From: a virus
Virus record (IMG/VR): IMGVR_UViG_3300047560_001112
Location: 1-21,212 of that record
DNA length: 21,212 bases
Direction: 5' to 3' (one strand)
Shown here: positions 1 through 8,582 of the stretch, in pieces
Numbering within the stretch: the stretch's first letter is position 1
Layout: each line of letters opens with the position of its first letter
The notes under the pieces: model-generated
What the model saw: only the letters and a program-made list of their open reading frames with translations
Told to the model about the DNA's origin: nothing
Databases searched by the model: none
Program-made: the position numbers and the translations under genes

Positions 1-1
1 T

Positions 2-610
2 ATTGCTCACGTAGAAAAGTGGGTATCAGTCCAGGTAATGAAAGACTACGAACAGATTGTACCTATCGTAGTAGTAGATGCTGTAGCATACTGGGAGCCT
101 CGTAAAGAAGGTCCTGTAAACCTTTCAGAGGTTAAGCAGTGGATTCAGAACCTACGTCGTATTGGATTCGATATGGGCATGGTATCATTTGACCGTTGGA
201 ACTCATTTGATATCCAGAACGAGTTAAAGGCTGTCGGTATTCGTACTGAAACTGTTTCTGTTGCTAAGAAGCATTACGAAGACTTGGCTATGCTTATTTA
301 TGAAGACCGTCTTGTAATGCCTAATATCGAACTTTTGTTCGAAGAGCTTACAGAGCTTAAGATTGTAAAGCAGAACCGTGTAGACCACCCTAGAAAGCTT
401 TCTAAGGACCTTGCGGATGCTGTTTGTGGTGCTGTGTTTGGTGCTATCTCTCATACACCTAGAGACAGAAACACTGTTGTAGAGATTCACGAGTTCCGTG
501 ACCGCAAGCCACAGATTGACTACAACATTGATAATCCTCGCAATGTTATCCATGCTCCAAAAGAGGATGTTGACAGATATTTGCGTCAATTCAACATTGA
601 CGTAATTTAA
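2..610 (+). CDS. Terminase large subunit, C-terminal part (truncated by window edge)
   Basis: This reading frame is open from the first bases of the window to a TAA at 608-610, so 202 residues of a longer protein are visible. The large terminase is the ATP-driven DNA packaging motor at the procapsid portal, and its C-terminal RNase H-like nuclease cuts the genome. The visible part resembles that nuclease domain: an Asp-rich strand near VVVDAVAYWEP, then FDRWNS, a QNELKAVG turn, a HYEDL...IYEDR...MPNI segment, and the closing VDHPRK.SKDLADAVCGAV motif that carries a late acidic residue of the nuclease fold. The ATPase domain would lie to the left, outside the window. The call is by family-pattern recognition. 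It is more secure than for most genes here because several motifs occur in the right order. Confidence 0.85.
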   Translation: MAHVEKWVSVQVMKDYEQIVPIVVVDAVAYWEPRKEGPVNLSEVKQWIQNLRRIGFDMGMVSFDRWNSFDIQNELKAVGIRTETVSVAKKHYEDLAMLIYEDRLVMPNIELLFEELTELKIVKQNRVDHPRKLSKDLADAVCGAVFGAISHTPRDRNTVVEIHEFRDRKPQIDYNIDNPRNVIHAPKEDVDRYLRQFNIDVI

Positions 611-625
611 ACATTGTGGTAGAAT
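597..625 (+). promoter_or_regulatory. Promoter of the nrd operon
   Basis: TTGACG at 597-602, a 17-base spacer, then TAGAAT at 620-625, with TGG directly before the -10 (617-619), which makes it an extended -10 promoter. The -35 lies inside the end of the terminase gene. The start point would be near 632, giving a leader of about 27 bases that contains the GAGAGGAG ribosome-binding site. Confidence 0.7.
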
Positions 626-658
626 AGATATCTAACCCAAATTTAGAGAGGAGTACAA

Positions 659-1055
659 GTGTCTTTGGATATCGTGTACTTCTCTAACTATTCTGGTAAT
701 ACTAAACGCTTTGTAGAGAAGCTAACTAATAATGCAAGGAGAATTCCAATTGACTATAATGCTGATGCTGACACCGTTGGTGTTTGCGTTCCTTATATAC
801 TCGTTGTTCCTACTTACGGAGGCGGTAGCGAAAAGTCAGCGATCCCACGGCAGGTTAGAGCGTTCCTCAACGTACCAGAAAATAGAGAACTCCTCAGAGG
901 AGTAATTGGGACAGGCAACACCAACTTCGGAGAACACTACTGTAAAGCAGCAGAACTAATCTCTGCTAAAACAGGTGTTCCCATCGTAGCCAGGGTAGAA
1001 ATCCTGGGTACACCAGAAGACATAGAACTAATAACAGAAAGGCTGGAGATGTTAA

Positions 1056-1072
<17 letters not shown>
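659..1072 (+). CDS. nrdI: NrdI, flavodoxin-like RNR activator
   Basis: NrdI is the small flavodoxin that supplies superoxide to assemble the Mn(III)2-tyrosyl cofactor of class Ib ribonucleotide reductase. The 137-residue product has the FMN phosphate loop at its N-terminus ([16 protein letters not shown]) and a second flavin loop [16 protein letters not shown] around residues 82-97, as expected for the family and its usual length. The start is GTG, 6 bases after GAGAGGAG. Its end overlaps the nrdE start by 17 bases, which suggests translational coupling. Gene order nrdI-nrdE-nrdF supports the assignment. No nrdH glutaredoxin gene is found beside it. Confidence 0.93.
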
Positions 1073-4138
<3,066 letters not shown>

Positions 4139-4154
4139 GCAAACACACAGGATT

Positions 4155-4181
4155 GGGCAGCTTCGGCTGCCCTTTCTTTTT
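4155..4181 (+). terminator. Intrinsic terminator after nrdF
   Basis: Perfect 7-bp stem GGGCAGC / GCTGCCC (4155-4161 and 4166-4172) with a TTCG tetraloop, then TTTCTTTTTAT. It ends the nrd operon 16 bases after the nrdF stop. Confidence 0.92.
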
Positions 4182-4190
4182 ATACAAACA

Positions 4191-4199
4191 TGGTATAAT
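4191..4199 (+). promoter_or_regulatory. Extended -10 promoter for the PA14 gene
   Basis: TGG followed by a perfect TATAAT (4194-4199), 12 bases after the terminator T-tract. No good -35 is visible at the right distance (CCTTTC), so the extended -10 probably carries recognition. The start point would be near 4206, about 35 bases before the ATT start at 4241. Confidence 0.6.
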
Positions 4200-4240
4200 A
4201 GTTTTGTTAGTGATCCGCACTAACTTTAGGAGACAGGAAG

Positions 4241-6184
4241 ATTAAGCGATTAGCATACTCAACATTAGTTGCATCAATAGTCTTGCTTATGGTATTTTGG
4301 GCTTCACCTGCTCATGCACAGACCAGGGAAGAATATGACCAAGTAGTAGCTGAAGCAGAGGCTAAAGTTTCTGCTGCTCAAAATGCCCTACAACAGGCAG
4401 AGCAAGCGTATCTAGAGGCGGTACAAAGAGGTCAGTCTCTACAGACAGAAATAGATCTTGCACGTCAGGGATTACAGATAGCACAAACAAACTACGAACA
4501 ATTACTTATGCTTGACCCTAACTGGGTTAGACCAACAAAAGACATTCAGGTATCAGAACAAGTCCCTCACACAGTTCAGGTAAGCAACACCACAACAATC
4601 GAAGAAACAGCTTTGATTCCAAGAACGATACAGGTCCCACATACCGAGACTATTCAAACTATTACTCAAGTACCAAGAACCATTGTGGTCCCACATACTG
4701 AGACAATTACGGAAGTGACCCAAGTACCAAGAACAATACTAGTTCCACATACAGAAACAGTCAGAGAGGTAACACTAGTTCCTAGAGAAGTTACTACGCT
4801 GATCCCTGGTGGGCTTACAGCGAAATCCTATAATATGTATGGATATAATAACGCACCACCTTTACCTGGAGAAAACAGATTAGTATCTACACTTAACGTT
4901 CCTAATATTAATTATGATTGGGGTGGCGGACAGATTCTAAACTCAGGACTATATGAAGATGTTATTGTTAATTTTAGTGGAAATATACAGATACCTAGTA
5001 CAGGCACATATGGATTTTACGCACCAGGCGACGACGGAATTAAATTAATTATTGATAACAATACTATTATTAATGACTGGTACGATAAGGGCGGAGGTGG
5101 CTCAACAACATCTCTTTACTTAACAGAGGGTAGCCACACAATAACGCTATGGTTCTATGAGAATGGTGGTGGGGCAAACGTCTGGTTGTACTGGGCAAAG
5201 CCAGGGTATGGCTGGGAGATTGTCCCATCATCATCATTTGGAACACAGACAGTAACAGAGACAGTCTACGATGAAGTTGTAACCTATACTGACGTAACGA
5301 CATACACAGAAGAAATAGTTTATGATCAAGTGATAAATTACATAGATGTGATAACATATACAGAAGAAGTTGTTTATGACGAAGTCATAGAATATACAGA
5401 TGTAACTACATATACAGAGGAAACCGTATACGATTCGGTAACAACGTATAGGGATGTAACCACATATACGGAAGAAGTTATTTACGAAACAGTTTGGCAC
5501 ACAGAGACCGTTCCTGACATGGATGCTGTACAGCCAGAGATACAGAACCCAGAGCTACTCCTGATTGTAAATGAAAGACAAGCCAATTTAGATAGTGCTA
5601 CTGACGCTCAAATTGAAAACTCAAGTATAATAGAAGTAACGTCACAAAACGTATTAACTAAACAGCAGGAGTTAAATGTCGCTCAATCAGAACTGGAAGC
5701 CATTCCACCATTCAGAGAGTTACCACCTACGCCTGAGAAGACCACGGAACCTACTCCAGAGCCAACAGAAAATGTCATTGAACCGCTACCTGAACCAGAG
5801 CAAACAAGTACCCCAGAAGCCCCCACAACAGCCGTAGAACAGGCACAGGCAGAGTTAGAGCAACGTGCTGAACAAAATGACACAGGAGTTTTACCATATA
5901 CATTAGCAGATGCAGTAACAGAAGTTCAAGCAGAAGAAGTATTAGCAGTCCTAACAGACCCCACAGCCCTTGCTGAGGCGTTTTCAGAAGGGGTAGGACA
6001 AACTGTAGCCTTTGTAGGAGAGCTACTTACAGATCCAGGCAAGGCAATATCAGCAGTATTGGAAAATGTATCTCAGGCAGGTCTAGATATGACAGACGAC
6101 CAGCGTGAGAAAGCACAAGAAGTCATCGTGCCTGTGGTAATCGTATCACAAATTGCAAGCATGATGGTAGGGAGAATAAAATGA
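4241..6184 (+). CDS. Secreted coiled-coil / repeat / PA14-like stalk protein, ATT start
   Basis: I do not know a named homologue. From the proposed ATT start the product has 647 residues. Visible parts: signal peptide 1-26 (KR, hydrophobic core, SPAHA then Gln27); coiled coil about 27-88 rich in Ala, Gln and Glu; four 18-residue repeats of VPRTI.VPHTET type (108-179) plus a partial one; a PA14-like beta domain about 190-335 with GDDGIKL; four 18-residue repeats of VYDEVVTYTDVTTYTEE type (340-411) plus a partial one; a second coiled coil about 438-490; a Pro/Glu/Thr linker about 493-540; and a C-terminal hydrophobic stretch ending VGRIK. The start is taken at ATT because AGGAG sits at 4228-4232, 8 bases upstream, and only this start gives a full signal peptide; a TTG at 4283 would remove most of its core. 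PA14 domains often bind carbohydrate. A surface stalk or adhesin, an exclusion protein or a lysis factor are all possible. Arg AGA and Ile ATA are frequent, unlike its neighbours. Confidence 0.75.
   Translation: MKRLAYSTLVASIVLLMVFWASPAHAQTREEYDQVVAEAEAKVSAAQNALQQAEQAYLEAVQRGQSLQTEIDLARQGLQIAQTNYEQLLMLDPNWVRPTKDIQVSEQVPHTVQVSNTTTIEETALIPRTIQVPHTETIQTITQVPRTIVVPHTETITEVTQVPRTILVPHTETVREVTLVPREVTTLIPGGLTAKSYNMYGYNNAPPLPGENRLVSTLNVPNINYDWGGGQILNSGLYEDVIVNFSGNIQIPSTGTYGFYAPGDDGIKLIIDNNTIINDWYDKGGGGSTTSLYLTEGSHTITLWFYENGGGANVWLYWAKPGYGWEIVPSSSFGTQTVTETVYDEVVTYTDVTTYTEEIVYDQVINYIDVITYTEEVVYDEVIEYTDVTTYTEETVYDSVTTYRDVTTYTEEVIYETVWHTETVPDMDAVQPEIQNPELLLIVNERQANLDSATDAQIENSSIIEVTSQNVLTKQQELNVAQSELEAIPPFRELPPTPEKTTEPTPEPTENVIEPLPEPEQTSTPEAPTTAVEQAQAELEQRAEQNDTGVLPYTLADAVTEVQAEEVLAVLTDPTALAEAFSEGVGQTVAFVGELLTDPGKAISAVLENVSQAGLDMTDDQREKAQEVIVPVVIVSQIASMMVGRIK
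4562..4810 (+). repeat. Left 18-residue (54-base) coding repeats
   Basis: Inside the PA14 gene, codons 108-179 hold four repeats of exactly 18 codons that begin V/I-P-H/R-T (starts at 4562, 4616, 4670 and 4724), then a partial fifth beginning VPREV. The pattern alternates hydrophobic and Thr/Glu residues, as in extended beta structure. The first copy is the most divergent. Confidence 0.85.
5258..5518 (+). repeat. Right 18-residue (54-base) coding repeats
   Basis: Codons 340-411 hold four 18-codon repeats of the form E-x-VYD-x-V-x-x-Y-x-DV-x-TYTE (starts at 5258, 5312, 5366 and 5420), then a partial fifth ending HTETVPD. Period and copy number match the left block on the other side of the PA14 domain. 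The partial copy returns to the HTET motif of the left block. Confidence 0.85.
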
Positions 6185-6384
6185 AACTAATTAAATCAAT
6201 ATTCAAATGGATTAAAGAAGTACTAAAAGAGAGTATCAATCAGGTATTCACCCTACTAGGGTTTTTCATCGCATGGCTAACTCTTACAGGGTCTGCTAGA
6301 GATATCGTGGGTATGGCAATCATTTGGTCAACAATCATTTGGCTAATCACAATCAATCTAAGAAAAGATAAGGAGGACAAATAA
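6181..6384 (+). CDS. Small two-helix membrane protein, holin-like
   Basis: The product has 67 residues: an amphipathic basic N-terminus (MKLIKSIFKWIKEVLKE), two hydrophobic segments (about 20-35 and 41-58) joined by a short GSARD turn, and a charged tail RKDKEDK. The size and two-helix layout fit class II holins, but nothing specific proves that role. Its ATG overlaps the stop of the PA14 gene in an ATGA arrangement, so the two are translationally coupled and perhaps act together. Its codon choice (AGA, ATA) is like the PA14 gene rather than the next gene. It overlaps the next start by one base. Confidence 0.75.
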   Translation: MKLIKSIFKWIKEVLKESINQVFTLLGFFIAWLTLTGSARDIVGMAIIWSTIIWLITINLRKDKEDK

Positions 6385-6620
6385 TGAACTACGCAAAAAT
6401 CGCAAAGCGTATGCTTGCACTCTTCATCGTTTCAGCATTGACAACTATCGGTGCTGGTGCTATCATTGGTATTGACACATTACAGACTGCTATCCTAGCA
6501 GGTGTTATGGGTATTGCTAATGTAGTTGAAGACCTTGCTCGTGGCTACCTAAACGACGGAGAGCTATCAGACGAGGAAATCGATGCAGCATTCGTAAACA
6601 ACACACCAGAAGAAGACTAA
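6384..6620 (+). CDS. Small membrane protein, actinophage holin-like
   Basis: This 78-residue protein begins MNYAKIAKRML and has one long hydrophobic region with Gly/Ala-rich faces (about 10-52: ALFIVSALTTIGAGAIIGI, then TAILAGVMGIANVVE), followed by an acidic soluble tail (ELSDEEIDAAF...PEED). Small proteins of this type sit near lysis genes in actinobacteriophages and are usually annotated as holins or left as membrane proteins. It has a good ribosome-binding site (AAGGAGGA, 6369-6376). CGT arginine codons link its base use to the phage core rather than to the PA14 gene just before it. It is the last gene before a promoter-hairpin unit. Confidence 0.75.
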   Translation: MNYAKIAKRMLALFIVSALTTIGAGAIIGIDTLQTAILAGVMGIANVVEDLARGYLNDGELSDEEIDAAFVNNTPEED

Positions 6621-6627
6621 TATCTTC

Positions 6628-6656
6628 TTGACAAGACCCTTTCTAGGCTGTATAAT
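6628..6656 (+). promoter_or_regulatory. Consensus promoter for the 6686 gene
   Basis: TTGACA at 6628-6633, a 17-base spacer and TATAAT at 6651-6656: a perfect sigma70/SigA-type promoter. The start point would be near 6663. The -10 lies in the loop of the inverted repeat 6636-6678. Confidence 0.88.
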
Positions 6657-6682
6657 AGATACATAACCTAGGAAGGGTTTTT
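6636..6682 (+). terminator. Inverted repeat with T-tract surrounding a promoter -10
   Basis: ACCCTTTCTAGG (6636-6647) pairs with CCTAGGAAGGGT (6667-6678) over 12 positions with one G-U pair, followed by TTTTT (6678-6682). On transcripts coming from the holin-like genes it can act as an intrinsic terminator and hide GGAAGGG, the ribosome-binding site of the 6686 gene. Transcripts started at the internal promoter lack the left arm. Confidence 0.65.
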
Positions 6683-6685
6683 GTT

Positions 6686-6886
6686 ATGACGATTGAACAC
6701 AAAGATTTCTCTATTGAAGAATCAAAAGAAGCCATTGAGTGGCTTTACGTGGGTATTGAAAAGGGTTGGATTACAGAGGGTTTCTGTATGACACACGATG
6801 GAGATCCATACATGACTGCTGAAGAAGAAGCAGAGTGGGAAGATGGCGGAGACCCATGTTGCCCTGTAGTAAAATGGCTCGTATAA
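6686..6886 (+). CDS. Small conserved acidic actinophage protein
   Basis: The function is unknown. The product has 66 residues and is strongly acidic, with MTHDGDPYMTAEEEAEWEDG followed by GDPCCPVVKWLV. The adjacent cysteines near the end and the MTHDG...GDPC...PVV pattern recall a small protein often seen in phages of actinobacteria. The ATG follows GGAAGGG by 8 bases. It is a single-gene unit between its own consensus promoter and the tRNA promoter that begins 4 bases after its stop. Confidence 0.75.
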   Translation: MTIEHKDFSIEESKEAIEWLYVGIEKGWITEGFCMTHDGDPYMTAEEEAEWEDGGDPCCPVVKWLV

Positions 6887-6889
6887 TAC

Positions 6890-6918
6890 TTGACAAACAA
6901 AATTAAATAGCGTATAAT
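6890..6918 (+). promoter_or_regulatory. Consensus promoter of the tRNA array
   Basis: TTGACA at 6890-6895, a 17-base spacer, TATAAT at 6913-6918. No gene start follows for over 700 bases, so it most likely drives the tRNA cluster 7026-7627. Confidence 0.88.
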
Positions 6919-7025
6919 AAATATATTAATACCGCATTACTGGTAAGACTACTGCAGAAAAGCTTATTGGGGATGTGTGAGGTCATGACTCTGACGAAGG
7001 TAGGCGTTGTTGTATCCTACCACTT
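6919..7025 (+). other. Untranslated leader of the tRNA transcript
   Basis: About 100 transcribed bases precede the first tRNA. They hold no reading frame and no recognisable tRNA. A 6-bp hairpin GGTAGG / CCTACC (6999-7004 and 7016-7021) ends 4 bases before tRNA-Asn and may be a processing signal or the remnant of another tRNA. Confidence 0.4.
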
Positions 7026-7097
7026 TGATCCATAGCTCAACGGCAGAGCAGAGAGCTGTTAACTCTAAGGTTCCTGGTTCGAATCCAGGTGGGTCAG
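7026..7097 (+). tRNA. tRNA-Asn (GTT)
   Basis: Acceptor TGATCCA pairs with TGGGTCA (7090-7096, one T-G pair). The D arm GCTC/GAGC, anticodon loop CTGTTAA with GTT at 7058-7060, and the T arm around GGTTCGAATCC are all present. The 3' CCA is not encoded. Confidence 0.93.
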
Positions 7098-7260
7098 CGA
7101 TGGTCTAATCAGCCAATCAACTTACTTAGTATGAGTCAACAATCTAAGCGGTACTACTCTGTCAATGTAGACGCAAGCGTAAGCGGAACAAACTTGGTAT
7201 GCACACCAGAATTAAGAACGTGCCAGAGGTGCGGAGGATGATTGCTCCAGAACCTCACAT
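7098..7260 (+). other. Unexplained 163-base spacer within the tRNA array
   Basis: No open frame with a start signal and no T-loop consensus is visible. The purine-rich segments near GTGCCAGAGGTGCGGAGGA and the GCAAGCGTAAGCGG motif could fold locally. It is too long for an ordinary tRNA spacer. It may hold decayed tRNAs or an unrecognised small RNA. Confidence 0.35.
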
Positions 7261-7334
7261 GGCTTCGTAGCTCAGTTGGTTAGAGCACCACCCTGTCACG
7301 GTGGGGGTCGTGGGTTCAAGTCCCATCGGAGTCG
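7261..7334 (+). tRNA. tRNA-Asp (GTC)
   Basis: Acceptor GGCTTCG pairs with CGGAGTC (7327-7333) allowing G-U pairs. The anticodon stem CCACC/GGTGG encloses CTGTCAC, anticodon GTC. The T arm is GTGGGTTCAAGTCCCAT. Discriminator G7334, no encoded CCA. It is followed by a 69-base spacer (7335-7403) with a possible long hairpin GTCCCT / AGGGAC. Confidence 0.94.
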
Positions 7335-7403
7335 CTGTGAGTGATTGGTCCCTCGTCACTCTGGTAACTGCGGATAGTATTTCGTTGCTATTGCAAGGGA
7401 CAT

Positions 7404-7478
<75 letters not shown>

Positions 7479-7479
7479 G

Positions 7480-7552
7480 GGGTCTTTAACTCAGCTGGTA
7501 GAGTGCCACCTTTGCAAGGTGGAAGTCGTGGGTTCGAATCCCACAAGATCCA
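7480..7552 (+). tRNA. tRNA-Ala (TGC)
   Basis: Acceptor GGGTCTT pairs with AAGATCC (7545-7551). Anticodon stem CCACC/GGTGG around TTTGCAA, anticodon TGC. T arm GTGGGTTCGAATCCCAC. Discriminator A. The usual G3-U70 alanine identity pair is present as the third pair (G7482 with T7549). Confidence 0.92.
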
Positions 7553-7555
7553 CAC

Positions 7556-7627
7556 GCCCCCATAGTTTAGTGGTCAGAACCCCAGGTTTTCATCCTGGTA
7601 GCAGGAGTTCGATTCTCCTTGGGGGTG
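7556..7627 (+). tRNA. tRNA-Glu (TTC)
   Basis: Acceptor GCCCCCA pairs with TGGGGGT (7620-7626). Anticodon stem CCAGG/CCTGG around TTTTCAT, anticodon TTC. T arm AGGAGTTCGATTCTCCT. Its T-arm 3' half also complements the ribosome-binding site of the next gene. Confidence 0.93.
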
Positions 7628-7642
7628 CTTTGTTTTATCGTG

Positions 7643-7648
7643 TATAAT
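7643..7648 (+). promoter_or_regulatory. Probable -10 of the first M23 peptidase promoter
   Basis: A perfect TATAAT with no strong -35; TTGGGG at 7619-7624, within the tRNA-Glu end, lies 18 bases upstream. Transcription would start near 7655, just at the AAGGAG ribosome-binding site. Read-through from the tRNA array is the alternative. Confidence 0.5.
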
Positions 7649-7671
7649 TATATAGAAGGAGATGATGCATA

Positions 7672-8517
7672 ATGGCAAAATCACAATACCCAGTAGATGG
7701 GAAACCAGGCAAAGCCTGGAAGGTTACTTCGCCTTTTGGTTGGAGAATGCACCCAATTAAGAAAGTAAAGAAGCATCACAATGGTGTGGACATTTGGCAA
7801 GGAGGGGCGACAACTTATCTTGAGGCATGTTTTGATGGCAAGGTAGTTGCAGTTAAGCCTAACAATGATCCAAACTCAGCAGGACACTCAATTATTGTCC
7901 AGTCAACCGTTATGGGCAAGAAGGTCACATGGACCTACTTCCACATGGTTCCTGGCTCTATTAAGGTTAAGAAGGGGCAGAAGATAGAAGCTGGAACAAT
8001 CGTTGGTAAGATGGGTGAGTCTGGTTTCGCAACAGGTAAGCACCTTCACTGGGAGATCTGGGCAGGTCACCTAAAGGGTCAGCCAATGGCTGGGTTCAAT
8101 ACAGGTAAGGGCTACTACGACCCAATGAAGTTCATGGAAGCAACTATTGCATGGGAGAAGGCAAACGCAGAAGCAGTTAAGCCTACACCAGAAGATGCTC
8201 CTGTAACTGTAGCACCTACTCACTCAGTGCCAGAAGTTCCAACTGTAGCAGTGCCAGAAGAGGCAAAGGTTGTAGACCCAGCAGAGATTGCTGAAGCACC
8301 TAAGCCAGCAGCACCAGCAAAGATGGCTTATCCTGGTAAGTATATCAAGATTGGCTCTAAGGGATCTGCTGTTAAGTACCTACAAACAAAACTAGGTCTT
8401 GAGGCTGATGGGGTATTTGGTCCAGCAACAGCAAACGCAGTTAAGGCTCTTCAGAAGAAGCACAAGCTAGATGCTGACGGAATCGTTGGTCCAAAAACTT
8501 GGTCAAAGTTAGGCTAA
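7672..8517 (+). CDS. M23 peptidase with C-terminal peptidoglycan-binding domain (endolysin)
   Basis: This 281-residue protein probably cuts peptide cross-bridges of the host wall at lysis. Residues 1-150 form a LytM-type M23 domain: His36 and Asp40 in HNGVD and His126 in HLHWE are the expected zinc ligands, with His91 (YFHM) and His124 as catalytic partners. A Pro/Ala/Val/Glu linker follows (about 165-215), then a peptidoglycan_binding_1 domain (219-281) with GSKGSAVKYLQTKLG and two ADG.(F/V)GP(A/K)T loops. There is no signal peptide, so release would need a holin. AAGGAGA lies at 7656-7662, 9 bases before the ATG. Its close paralogue follows at 8583. Confidence 0.93.
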   Translation: MAKSQYPVDGKPGKAWKVTSPFGWRMHPIKKVKKHHNGVDIWQGGATTYLEACFDGKVVAVKPNNDPNSAGHSIIVQSTVMGKKVTWTYFHMVPGSIKVKKGQKIEAGTIVGKMGESGFATGKHLHWEIWAGHLKGQPMAGFNTGKGYYDPMKFMEATIAWEKANAEAVKPTPEDAPVTVAPTHSVPEVPTVAVPEEAKVVDPAEIAEAPKPAAPAKMAYPGKYIKIGSKGSAVKYLQTKLGLEADGVFGPATANAVKALQKKHKLDADGIVGPKTWSKLG

Positions 8518-8532
8518 CCTAAGTAAAAATCG

Positions 8533-8560
8533 TTGAGTACCTCCTTTTATGCTGTACAAT
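8533..8560 (+). promoter_or_regulatory. Promoter of the second M23 gene
   Basis: TTGAGT at 8533-8538, 16-base spacer, TACAAT at 8555-8560. Transcription would start near 8567, inside or just before AAGGAGGT. The -10 lies in the loop of the inverted repeat 8539-8575. Confidence 0.75.
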
Positions 8561-8575
8561 GGTGTAGAAGGAGGT
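8539..8575 (+). promoter_or_regulatory. Inverted repeat that can hide the ribosome-binding site of the second M23 gene
   Basis: ACCTCCTT (8539-8546) is a perfect complement of the ribosome-binding site AAGGAGGT (8568-8575). Pairing can extend inward to 8551/8563 with three G-U pairs, leaving an 11-base loop that contains the -10 TACAAT. Read-through mRNA from the first M23 gene would carry both arms; mRNA from the local promoter carries only the right arm. Confidence 0.7.
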
Positions 8576-8582
8576 CACTCAT

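Noticed and set aside
4562-5473. CRISPR-like array
   Set aside because: The 54-base periodicity is coding, diverged at the DNA level and without unique spacers, so it reflects protein repeats.
5070-5500. Leftward frames over the PA14 and repeat region
   Set aside because: They are products of the 54-base repeats read on the other strand, with no start signals.
7098-7260. Possible additional tRNA in the spacer
   Set aside because: No GTTCRA-type T loop and no matching acceptor halves could be found.
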